The notes under the pieces are model-generated. The model saw nothing but the letters and a program-made list of their open reading frames with translations, was not told the origin of the DNA and did not search any database. The translations under genes and the position numbers were made by a program. From Cyclobacteriaceae bacterium (GTDB lineage Bacteria; Bacteroidota; Bacteroidia; Cytophagales; Cyclobacteriaceae): DNA of 5,555 bases. Shown piece after piece: positions 1-5,096 of this stretch. Each line of letters opens with the position of its first letter. Positions within the stretch are counted from its first letter, which is position 1. The stretch is taken from the NCBI GenBank assembly GCA_025358195.1, contig JANYKP010000579.1:1-5555 (forward strand). The letters run 5' to 3'.

Positions 1-549
1 ATTTTTTATTAAGCCAATACCCAATTGCACCATGGGCACAGGCACTGCCGAAAACCCAAGACTCTTTCTTAAATCAAGTCCTTCTGGACCATTAAAACTT
101 GCGCTTTGAGGTGGATACGGAAGACCGGTTATTGGGTTAGTCCCTGAAGGTGTATAAGTAGACTTATAAGTGGTTGTTACCTTGGGACCAAAAATGGCAG
201 GTGCCTGACCAGTTGGATCGGGGGTAAGGACTGTGTTCTTCAAACCAAGTGAGCTCGGTTTAAAATAATCATCGGAAGTGGGGGTGAATACAGCGCTCAT
301 TGTTACGCCAAAATCAAAACCCAGCTTGCCATGCGCTTTTCCAGTATGGTACCAGCCATTGGTCATTCCGTAGGAAACCGCCTTTATCGCAGGGGTCGTG
401 TACGCGGCTATTAACTTGGAAGCATCTTCCTTCTCCGATTGCAAAAATTTGGCAAAGTCCGCTTCATTTTGGGCCCGTAAAGAACCTGTATGAAACATCA
501 CGCAAACCACGAACATCAGCAAACAATAATTCTTGTAAGTATTTTTCAT
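1..549 (-). CDS. DUF6588-like exported protein, N-terminal part (C-terminus beyond left edge)
   Basis: An open frame of 183 codons runs from the ATG at 549-547 to base 1 without a stop, so the gene continues outside the window. Residues 1-27 look like a Sec signal peptide: MKNTYKN, then a hydrophobic stretch (CLLMFVVCVMF), then a likely signal peptidase I site after SLRAQ. The mature part starts with a short acidic helix (NEADFAKFLQSEKEDASKLI). It continues with AYTTPAIKAVSYGMTNGW, a Gly/aromatic-rich segment (KAHGKLGFDFGVTMSAVF) and a Pro/Thr/Ser-rich stretch around residues 110-150. The pattern 'AY..PA.K...YG..NGWY.T...H..LGFD' matches my memory of DUF6588, a Bacteroidota family of unknown function with outer-membrane beta-barrel-like character. 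The leader upstream of the ATG is AT-rich and has no Shine-Dalgarno, as is usual in Bacteroidota. The coding call is secure; the family name comes from memory, and no function can be given. Confidence 0.75.
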   Translation of the reverse strand, partial: MKNTYKNYCLLMFVVCVMFHTGSLRAQNEADFAKFLQSEKEDASKLIAAYTTPAIKAVSYGMTNGWYHTGKAHGKLGFDFGVTMSAVFTPTSDDYFKPSSLGLKNTVLTPDPTGQAPAIFGPKVTTTYKSTYTPSGTNPITGLPYPPQSASFNGPEGLDLRKSLGFSAVPVPMVQLGIGLIKN

Positions 550-700
550 GTATTAAAAATTAATTTTTTAAAACCATTCTACTACTCAAATCAAATTTGT
601 TCTGGCATCAAATTCAGGAAGGAAAGATACAAAACGAAAAATGAACTTAAAAACGAAGTGTTTCAGCGAATGTTTAACGTCTGCTTATCCGGGGCCGATC

Positions 701-722
701 ATTAAAATACCTGTATTTTAAT
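701..722. repeat. Perfect inverted repeat, 10-bp arms around CT
   Basis: ATTAAAATAC at 701-710 and GTATTTTAAT at 713-722 are exact reverse complements separated by only two bases. As DNA this is a near-continuous AT-rich dyad of 22 bp, the size of a typical dimeric repressor or activator site. As RNA it could fold as a 9-bp stem with a CCTG tetraloop, but no T-tract follows on either strand and both neighbours are transcribed away from it, so I do not favour a terminator. The element is plain in the sequence; the operator role is inference. Confidence 0.6.
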
Positions 723-817
723 TCCTTCTGATAGAAAAAGGTAAGCGACCGGGCAGGATAAGGAAGCTTGGCCATATGACCAGTGAATAGGTCTCCACCC
801 AAACGATTTCACACCAG

Positions 818-829
818 TTTGAATTCAAA
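818..829. promoter_or_regulatory. 12-bp perfect palindrome just upstream of a promoter-like box
   Basis: TTTGAATTCAAA is a perfect palindrome that ends three bases before the TATCTTTG box. If that box is the -7 element of the waaA promoter, the palindrome covers the spacer between the promoter elements, where a bound protein would block polymerase. It could also be a chance AT-rich palindrome, since 12-bp examples are not rare across a genome. The regulatory reading is tentative. Confidence 0.25.
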
Positions 830-832
830 TTC

Positions 833-840
833 TATCTTTG
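833..840 (+). promoter_or_regulatory. Candidate Bacteroidota -7 promoter element for waaA-rsgA
   Basis: TATCTTTG matches the Bacteroidota sigma-ABfr -7 consensus TAnnTTTG exactly and is the only exact match I found on the plus strand of this intergenic region. Initiation would be expected a few bases downstream, near 845-850, which places the whole GGATTA octamer array in the 5' untranslated leader. The weakness is the -33 element. The nearest TTTG (818-821) lies only 11 bp upstream, too close for the usual spacing of about 19 bp. At the expected distance only a poor ATTTC (806-810) is seen. The assignment is therefore partial. Confidence 0.35.
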
Positions 841-844
841 ATCA

Positions 845-917
845 GGATTATAGGATTAAGGGATTATAGGATTAAAGGATGAAGGGATTAATACATTAAA
901 GGGATTAGTGGATTTTA
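845..917 (+). repeat. 8-bp tandem array, consensus GGATTAnn, in the presumed waaA leader
   Basis: GGATTA recurs at 845, 853, 861 and 869, exactly 8 bp apart. Degenerate units follow in the same register at 877 (GGATGAAG), 885 (GGATTAAT) and 893 (ACATTAAA). After a one-base slip, GGATTAGT sits at 902 and GGATTTTA at 910. About nine units are therefore present, with the upstream end best conserved. The array starts five bases after the candidate -7 box and ends 15 bp before the waaA ATG. Such GGATTA-rich tracts are, from memory, common between genes in Bacteroidota. Unit-number changes by slippage would alter leader length but not the reading frame of waaA. Confidence 0.75.
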
Positions 918-932
918 GAACAAGACTCTATA

Positions 933-2180
933 ATGGTACTACTTTATAACGTTGGTATTTTCTCGCTGCAATTTCTGTATTGGATCGCTTCCTGGTTTAA
1001 TCCCAAGGCAATGGCATTCAGGCAAGGCCGTCGGCAACAACGCGAAAAACTTGAAAAGACATTTCCGCTTGTTCCTACGGCTACCCTTGTCTGGTTCCAT
1101 TGCGCTTCCCTGGGTGAGTTTGAGCAAGGTCGACCGGTACTGGAGGCACTCAAGGCCTCCAAGCCCTCCATAAAAATTCTACTCACCTTCTTCTCACCTT
1201 CTGGCTATGAAGTAAAAAAGAATTATGAGTATGCTGATTTTGTGTTTTATCTGCCGTGGGACACCCGGAAAAATGCTGAATGGTTTGCCCGAAGTGCAAA
1301 TCCTGCTTTGGCGATTTTTATAAAATATGAATTCTGGTATCACTATTCCGTCGAACTGAATAAGCGGACCATTCCCTTAATTTCCATTTCTTCCATTTTC
1401 CGTCCAGGCCAGATTTTTTTTAAATCCTATGGCTCCCTCTTTCGGTCGATGCTGAAAAGGTTCGATCATTTTTTTGTCCAAAACCAACAATCAGCAGAAT
1501 TACTTCAATCGATTGGCATTGCTAACATTACATTGTCAGGTGACACGCGTTTTGATCGGGTCCATCAGATTACTCAGCAAGCCGAAGAAATACCCATCGC
1601 ACAACGATTCAAGGACGGCCAAAAAATTATGGTCGTAGGCAGCGCCTGGCCAGAAGACATGGAGGTTTTATTCCCCTTCATTAATGAAAATAAAAATCGC
1701 CTTAAGTTTATCATTGCCCCACATGAGATCACCGAAAGTTTTCTACGTGACATTGAGAAATTAATTGACGTAAAATCCGTGCGTTATTCAAAAGCAAATG
1801 ATTCCTCCATCCAGGATGCCTCGGTGTTGATCATTGATAATATCGGGATGCTTTCACGTTTATATCGATATGGGGAATTTTCCTTTATTGGTGGAGCGTT
1901 TGGTCAGGGACTGCATAATATTTTGGAAGCGGCCTGCTATGGTATTCCCATTTTTTTTGGCAACAAGGCATACCAAAAATATCAGGAGGCGGTGGATCTT
2001 GTATTTCGTGGAGGCGCTTTTGAGGTGGGCAACTTCATGGAGTTAAAAGCAAAATATGAAATGATGATCAATCATCCCGAGACGTTTCTGCTGGCGTGTG
2101 ATGTGACCCGTCATTATGTCCTGGAAAATCTGGGTGCTACCAATAAGATTGTGGACTATTGTAACAAATCATTGAGGTGA
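933..2180 (+). CDS. waaA: 3-deoxy-D-manno-octulosonic acid (Kdo) transferase, GT30 family
   Basis: This enzyme transfers Kdo from CMP-Kdo to the lipid A precursor on the cytoplasmic face of the inner membrane, the first step of LPS core assembly. The 415 residues match the usual family length. Residues 1-24 are hydrophobic and serve as the membrane anchor. The N-terminal Rossmann-like domain has FHCASLGEFEQGRPV (56-70), in which E62 corresponds to the catalytic glutamate of the family, and KYEFW (131-135). The C-terminal GT-B domain has GDTRFDRV (203-210), VVGSAWPED (234-242), APHE (262-265) and the donor-site block GGAFGQGLHNILEAACYGIP (320-339). The Bacteroidota form has GAFG-GLHN where proteobacterial enzymes have GSF-..GHN. 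The ATG at 933 is chosen because the hydrophobic start and the NPKA motif (24-27) fit the family; the next in-frame ATG (residue 27) would remove the anchor. No Shine-Dalgarno is visible. rsgA follows with no gap. Confidence 0.95.
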   Translation: MVLLYNVGIFSLQFLYWIASWFNPKAMAFRQGRRQQREKLEKTFPLVPTATLVWFHCASLGEFEQGRPVLEALKASKPSIKILLTFFSPSGYEVKKNYEYADFVFYLPWDTRKNAEWFARSANPALAIFIKYEFWYHYSVELNKRTIPLISISSIFRPGQIFFKSYGSLFRSMLKRFDHFFVQNQQSAELLQSIGIANITLSGDTRFDRVHQITQQAEEIPIAQRFKDGQKIMVVGSAWPEDMEVLFPFINENKNRLKFIIAPHEITESFLRDIEKLIDVKSVRYSKANDSSIQDASVLIIDNIGMLSRLYRYGEFSFIGGAFGQGLHNILEAACYGIPIFFGNKAYQKYQEAVDLVFRGGAFEVGNFMELKAKYEMMINHPETFLLACDVTRHYVLENLGATNKIVDYCNKSLR

Positions 2181-2189
2181 ATGGAAGGA
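2174..2189 (+). promoter_or_regulatory. Ribosome binding sites bearing on the rsgA start
   Basis: GAGGTGA (2174-2180) overlaps the waaA stop codon and touches the first rsgA ATG (2181), so its spacing is zero. A second site, GGAAGGA (2183-2189), lies six bases before an in-frame ATG at 2196, which is ideal spacing. By ribosome-binding strength alone the 2196 start (MKSTGSWYEV) would win. By family comparison the 2181 start (MEGRVMKSTGSWYEV) wins, because other Bacteroidota RsgA proteins begin with a similar M-x-G-x-V-x-K-STGSWY strand. Translational coupling to waaA could explain start use despite the poor spacing. Confidence 0.4.
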
Positions 2190-3098
2190 CGTGTAATGAA
2201 ATCCACTGGTTCCTGGTATGAGGTGCTGGGTGCAGACGGGAGGAAATACAATTGCCGTCTGCAAGGCAAACTCCGGTTGGAGGAGATCAAGGAGAACAAT
2301 CCGATTACCATTGGTGACCGGGTTGAGTTACTGCTGGATCAGAATGATATCTCCATTACAGAAATCAAGCCCCGTGACAATCACATTCTTCGTCAGTCGG
2401 TAAAAAAGGCAAGTCATAGTCAGGTATTAGCCGCCAATGTTGACCAAGTTTTGCTGTTGGCAACACTCAAGCATCCACGAACATCGTTGGGTTTTATAGA
2501 CCGGTTTTTAGTAAGCGCTGAATCGTTCAGGATCCCGCAACTACTTGTGTTTAATAAAAAAGATTTATTCTCTCAGGAAGACGGAATCCTCGTTAATTCA
2601 TATCAGCAATTGTATTCAACCATCGGAGTTACCATGATGACTATTTCCGCAAAGGACGATAAGGACATCGAAGGTGTAAAATCACTCCTCACCAATAAAA
2701 CTACGTTGGTGGCAGGACATTCTGGTGTAGGTAAGTCTACTATGCTCAATCGTCTTTCAACACAGATAAGACAAAATGTTCGTGAAGTTTCTGACTTTAC
2801 TGATAAAGGAACACACACAACAACATTTGCGGAGATGTTTACCATCGATAACACAACATTTGTAATTGATACGCCTGGCATTAAGGAATGGGGACTTGTG
2901 GAAATGGAACAACAGGAGATATCCGATTATTTTCCGGAAATGCGCGCGTTACGGCTGGCGTGCAAATTTGGTTCACGCTGCCTGCACCTGACCGAACCCA
3001 ATTGCCGGGTCCGAAGGGCGGTGGAAGAGAGAACCGTTTCCGTGAGCCGGTACAATAGTTATATAAGTATGGTGATGGGAGAGGATAACCGGAAATAG
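2181..3098 (+). CDS. rsgA: Small ribosomal subunit biogenesis GTPase RsgA (YjeQ)
   Basis: RsgA is a circularly permuted GTPase that binds the 30S subunit late in assembly, checks the decoding centre and promotes release of maturation factors. The 305 residues show all three domains. An N-terminal OB fold covers about 1-70 (KSTGSWYEV near the start). The permuted G domain follows, with motifs in order G4 (NKKD, 125-128), G5 (SAK, 156-158), G1 P-loop (GHSGVGKST, 179-187), G2 (GTHTTT, 210-215) and G3 (DTPG, 230-233). A C-terminal zinc-binding domain has C261, C267, H269 and C275. Spacing in the zinc site is C-x5-C-x-H-x5-C, one residue longer in the first loop than the x4 I remember for E. coli and B. 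subtilis; all ligands are present. The gene abuts waaA and is surely cotranscribed with it. It ends at TAG, next to repeat-rich DNA. Confidence 0.96.
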   Translation: MEGRVMKSTGSWYEVLGADGRKYNCRLQGKLRLEEIKENNPITIGDRVELLLDQNDISITEIKPRDNHILRQSVKKASHSQVLAANVDQVLLLATLKHPRTSLGFIDRFLVSAESFRIPQLLVFNKKDLFSQEDGILVNSYQQLYSTIGVTMMTISAKDDKDIEGVKSLLTNKTTLVAGHSGVGKSTMLNRLSTQIRQNVREVSDFTDKGTHTTTFAEMFTIDNTTFVIDTPGIKEWGLVEMEQQEISDYFPEMRALRLACKFGSRCLHLTEPNCRVRRAVEERTVSVSRYNSYISMVMGEDNRK

Positions 3099-3113
3099 GA
3101 AGGAGGCAGTAGG

Positions 3114-3131
3114 TCCCGATAGCTATCGGGA
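3114..3131. repeat. 18-bp perfect palindrome (TCCCGATAGCTATCGGGA)
   Basis: The sequence equals its own reverse complement over 18 bases. As RNA it could form a 7-bp stem with an AGCT loop. It lies 15 bp after the rsgA stop between two convergent genes, the position of a shared terminator, but no T-tract follows on either strand. From memory, this exact palindrome is over-represented between genes in many Bacteroidota, so it is better called a dispersed intergenic palindrome than a standard intrinsic terminator. It appears set inside a GGCAGTAGG...GCAGGCAGT context, as if inserted in a GGCAGT-type repeat. Confidence 0.7.
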
Positions 3132-3136
3132 GCAGC

Positions 3137-3174
3137 AGGCAGTGGGTTGTACACTGCATTTTCTCTGCGGCCCT
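3137..3174. repeat. Imperfect direct repeat, copy 1
   Basis: This 38-base segment begins AGGCAGTGGGTTGTACACTG and ends CTCTGCGGCCCT. It aligns by eye with 3274-3310 at about 30 of 38 columns with one gap; the conserved blocks are AGGCAGTG, TGTAC, a T-rich middle and CTG.GGCCCT. The two copies start 137 bp apart and together frame most of the convergent intergenic region. It contains no open frame of its own. It may belong to a dispersed intergenic repeat family, which only a genome-wide search can confirm. Confidence 0.55.
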
Positions 3175-3208
3175 CTGTGATGCATTCCTCTGCGACCTCC
3201 GCGTTAAA
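3163..3208. repeat. CTCTGCG-type degenerate repeat tract
   Basis: CTCTGCGGCC, CTCTGTGATG, CTCTGCGACC and CTCCGCGTT follow one another, ending in a run of seven A's that begins at 3205. From memory, sequences such as 'cctctgcgacctctgcgttaaa' occur as dispersed non-coding repeats in many Bacteroidota and environmental genomes. The tract overlaps the end of the first direct-repeat copy. The frame crossing it on the minus strand has low-complexity content and is not credible as a gene. Confidence 0.45.
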
Positions 3209-3273
3209 AAAATCCAACACTCATTCAATAGATCACAGCCAGTTGTTTAGTAAATAGTTGGCAAGGTGGCGGT

Positions 3274-3310
3274 AGGCAGTGTGTGTACTCTATTTTTTTT
3301 CTGAGGCCCT
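3274..3310. repeat. Imperfect direct repeat, copy 2
   Basis: This is the second, 37-base copy of the segment at 3137-3174. It begins AGGCAGTGTGTGTACTCT and ends CTGAGGCCCT, with the middle turned into a run of eight T's. It stops five bases before the stop codon of the glycosyltransferase gene, so the repeat reaches almost to the coding end. On the minus strand the run is A, not T, so it does not provide that gene with an intrinsic terminator. Confidence 0.55.
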
Positions 3311-3315
3311 ACGAA

Positions 3316-4164
3316 TTAGAATATCCTACGTAACAATTTCCAGTACTCCCACGCAAGCCTGATTTCACCCAAGCGGAGGGCTTGTCGCATTTCATAACGA
3401 ATTCTTTTTTTTAGGGCATCGTTCTCTTCGGAGGTTTTGTTCAACGCATACACTTTTTCACAAACCTTTAATGTAGAGCCCAGCTGTTTGCTTCCCTTGC
3501 TGTATTGTTTTTGTCCTAGCGAGGAGGTAACGATCCTGCGTTTTACTAACGGTTCAGCCGTGTAGCAATACTTAAAATAGCGGGAGGACCTCACCCAGAA
3601 ATCAAAATCCTCATACGCAAGGGACTCGTCGTAACCTCCCAGTTTTTCAAATACGGCCCTGCGGATCATCATAGTGGGGCTGTTTATGAAATACCTTGAA
3701 ATAACCTCGCGATAGACATCCCCTTCCGGAATAGTATCATGAGAGAAGAGATCGGAATGAAATCCCAAGCTTTTCCCTGTTTCATCGATTTGCTCAGCAT
3801 CGCTAAAATTCACACCTACCTCCGGCCCTACCGACTGAAATATTTTCACTCCTTTCTCAATCCGCTCAGGAAGCAGAACATCATCGGCTGAAAGGTCGAT
3901 GATAAAATCGCCCCTCGCTTTCTCAAAACCTTTATTGAAGGCAACGCAATTTCCCAGGTTGGATAAACAGGCCATGAATTCCGCTCCCGGAAAATCAGAA
4001 AGAACTCTTTTTACTACCTCAACACTTTCATCTGTGCTGTAATCATCCACGACAATGAGCTGGATATTTGGGTACGTTTGGTTTCGTACCGACTGGAGGG
4101 CTTCCTCGACAAACCGTTCGTGATTATAGCACAGGCAAACAACGGAAACCAGCGGGGTATTCAC
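3316..4164 (-). CDS. Family 2 glycosyltransferase (GT-A fold)
   Basis: The 282 residues form a single GT2 domain with no membrane segment, so the protein should be cytosolic and use a nucleotide-sugar donor. Residues 5-48 are the nucleotide-binding half: LVSVVCLCYNHERFVEEAL, then QTYPNIQLIVVDDYSTDES with the acidic pair D40-D41. SNLGNCVAFNKGFEKARGDF precedes the metal-binding DXD-like motif SADD (92-95). NSPTMMIRR (161-169), GGYDE (176-180) and YEDFDFW (184-190) form the acceptor side, with E185/D186 the likely catalytic-base region. The Lys/Arg-rich C-terminus (from about 220) is variable in this family. The start is a GTG at 4164 that overlaps the upstream stop by four bases (GTGA), with a weak AAAGAG before it. 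This points to translational coupling. The partners suggest a surface glycan or glycolipid; donor and acceptor sugars cannot be read from the sequence. Confidence 0.9.
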   Translation of the reverse strand: MNTPLVSVVCLCYNHERFVEEALQSVRNQTYPNIQLIVVDDYSTDESVEVVKRVLSDFPGAEFMACLSNLGNCVAFNKGFEKARGDFIIDLSADDVLLPERIEKGVKIFQSVGPEVGVNFSDAEQIDETGKSLGFHSDLFSHDTIPEGDVYREVISRYFINSPTMMIRRAVFEKLGGYDESLAYEDFDFWVRSSRYFKYCYTAEPLVKRRIVTSSLGQKQYSKGSKQLGSTLKVCEKVYALNKTSEENDALKKRIRYEMRQALRLGEIRLAWEYWKLLRRIF

Positions 4165-5096
4165 ACCAGCTCTTTTTCAAATGAAAGTTTTATAGAAGGC
4201 ACGGCGCCAAGCCTGAGTTTAAAATCCAACAGGCTGAAGTTTGGTTGGCCGTTTATTGCAGACGTTCCAAGGTCCAGTAATTGTATCTGATGGGTCGCAC
4301 AGAATTTATGCATGGCACTTGTCAGCAACACCACTGGACTGAGAGCGTCAAACTTCTTAAGATGGCCCGAGTAAAAATTATAGAGAATAGACGGATTCAC
4401 CAAAATGGCAATTGATGCTGCTGCCATCTCCTTCTCGCAATACGTGACGAATAAAAAGAAGGATTTCTTAAAGGTAGTCACGGTCTTCGTTAACTCTTCC
4501 AGGGTCATGCTTAACGTGTGTCCTCGTTGCTGGCGACAGCGTAAAATAAAGTTATATACATTTTCCAGTTCACTAAGAGGAGGTGTTTTGCATGCAAGCC
4601 CCTTCATCTTACTCTGCTTCAGTTTACGCTTCTCCCAGGCTTCAATCTTTTCTTCGAAGCTGATGCTATCGACCCTGATCCCGGAACTCAACTCCGCCTT
4701 GCTGATGCGATAGTCCAAGTTTAAAAGAATGGTCTGCAGCAGCTCTCCCGACTTGCGATAGTATAAAGGTGGCTCGGCAATGTAAATTGACTTGACTCCC
4801 TTTCTCCGGAGATGCTCTTCGCAATGCTGGATAAACTCATACAATACAAGCGGCGACAAGCGTTCCGAGAAAAGAAATGAGCCGAATGGTGCGTGCACTG
4901 GAGTGAGGGCCCTTTTGTTTTCAACATGGAAGGAAACCTGTGCCATGACCTTTTGATTCACATTCCGCAATAGATAAAAGTTCAGCCAATCGGCTGCCTG
5001 CAGTTGTAAGTGGTCCGTGTGGTTGAACAAATAGGAACCGTAGTCCGGGGAGAATGCCGGAGGTAAACTGTTGGCAACACTATAACTACTCTTCAA
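4161..5096 (-). CDS. FemAB/GNAT-fold acyl- or aminoacyl-transferase-like protein
   Basis: The 311 residues resemble Bacteroidota proteins annotated as GNAT or FemAB-like transferases in surface-polysaccharide loci. The N-terminal half has DYGSYLFNHTDHL (18-30) and VHAPFGSF (67-74). A long helical region follows (81-99), then a lysine-rich segment (150-166, EKIEAWEKRKLKQSKMKG). The C-terminal half has a strand pair (FFLFVTYCEKEMAAASIAIL, 213-232), NFYSGH (240-245) and LLDLGTS...LLDFKLRLGA (273-298). The last piece is the most FemAB-like part, where these proteins end in 'FK..lGa'. No membrane segment or signal peptide is seen. The start is uncertain: the first possible codon is TTG at 5096-5094, directly after the upstream TAA and in the same frame, and the first ATG is residue 51, too far in. 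The stop overlaps the glycosyltransferase GTG. The fold is reasonably supported; acyl donor and acceptor are unknown. Confidence 0.75.
   Translation of the reverse strand: MKSSYSVANSLPPAFSPDYGSYLFNHTDHLQLQAADWLNFYLLRNVNQKVMAQVSFHVENKRALTPVHAPFGSFLFSERLSPLVLYEFIQHCEEHLRRKGVKSIYIAEPPLYYRKSGELLQTILLNLDYRISKAELSSGIRVDSISFEEKIEAWEKRKLKQSKMKGLACKTPPLSELENVYNFILRCRQQRGHTLSMTLEELTKTVTTFKKSFFLFVTYCEKEMAAASIAILVNPSILYNFYSGHLKKFDALSPVVLLTSAMHKFCATHQIQLLDLGTSAINGQPNFSLLDFKLRLGAVPSIKLSFEKELV

Larger units (their letters stand above)
550..932. other. Divergent intergenic region (383 bp) between the DUF6588-like gene and waaA
   Basis: No convincing gene lies here. Small plus-strand frames that start inside the DUF6588-like gene run into it, but their composition looks non-coding. 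The first 100 bases beside the minus-strand gene are strongly AT-rich and probably hold its leader and promoter, although I found no exact TAnnTTTG box on that strand. The middle holds an inverted repeat (701-722), flanked by a second pair of 7-bp arms, CTTATCC at 684-690 and GGATAAG at 756-762. Near waaA lie a 12-bp palindrome, a promoter-like box and an octamer tandem repeat, listed separately. Both flanking genes are transcribed away from this region, so its structured elements are better candidates for operators or leader structures than for terminators. Confidence 0.6.

Noticed and set aside
300..705. Two short plus-strand open frames (300-563 and 490-705)
   Set aside because: Both start inside and antisense to the DUF6588-like gene, which has a signal peptide and a coherent family-like sequence. 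Their own products are rich in odd residue mixes and resemble no family I know.
769..782. Near-palindrome TGGCCATATGACCA
   Set aside because: One mismatched pair in 14 bases with no supporting context; too likely by chance to list as a site.
845..917. GGATTAnn array considered as a CRISPR array or an iteron-type origin
   Set aside because: The 8-bp units have no unique spacers, and there is no replication initiator gene or cas gene nearby.
2881..3228. Minus-strand 115-codon frame across the end of rsgA and the repeat region
   Set aside because: It is antisense to the conserved RsgA zinc domain and then reads through intergenic repeats; the product is low-complexity and has no recognisable domain.
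3291..3310. T-run at 3293-3300 as an intrinsic terminator for the glycosyltransferase or rsgA
   Set aside because: For the minus-strand gene the run reads as A. For rsgA it lies about 200 bp past the stop with no strong GC-rich hairpin directly before it. It belongs to the second direct-repeat copy.
4078..4290. Plus-strand 70-codon frame over the glycosyltransferase/acyltransferase junction, and the 102-codon frame at 4405-4713
   Set aside because: Both lie antisense to well-supported coding sequence and show no domain or leader of their own.
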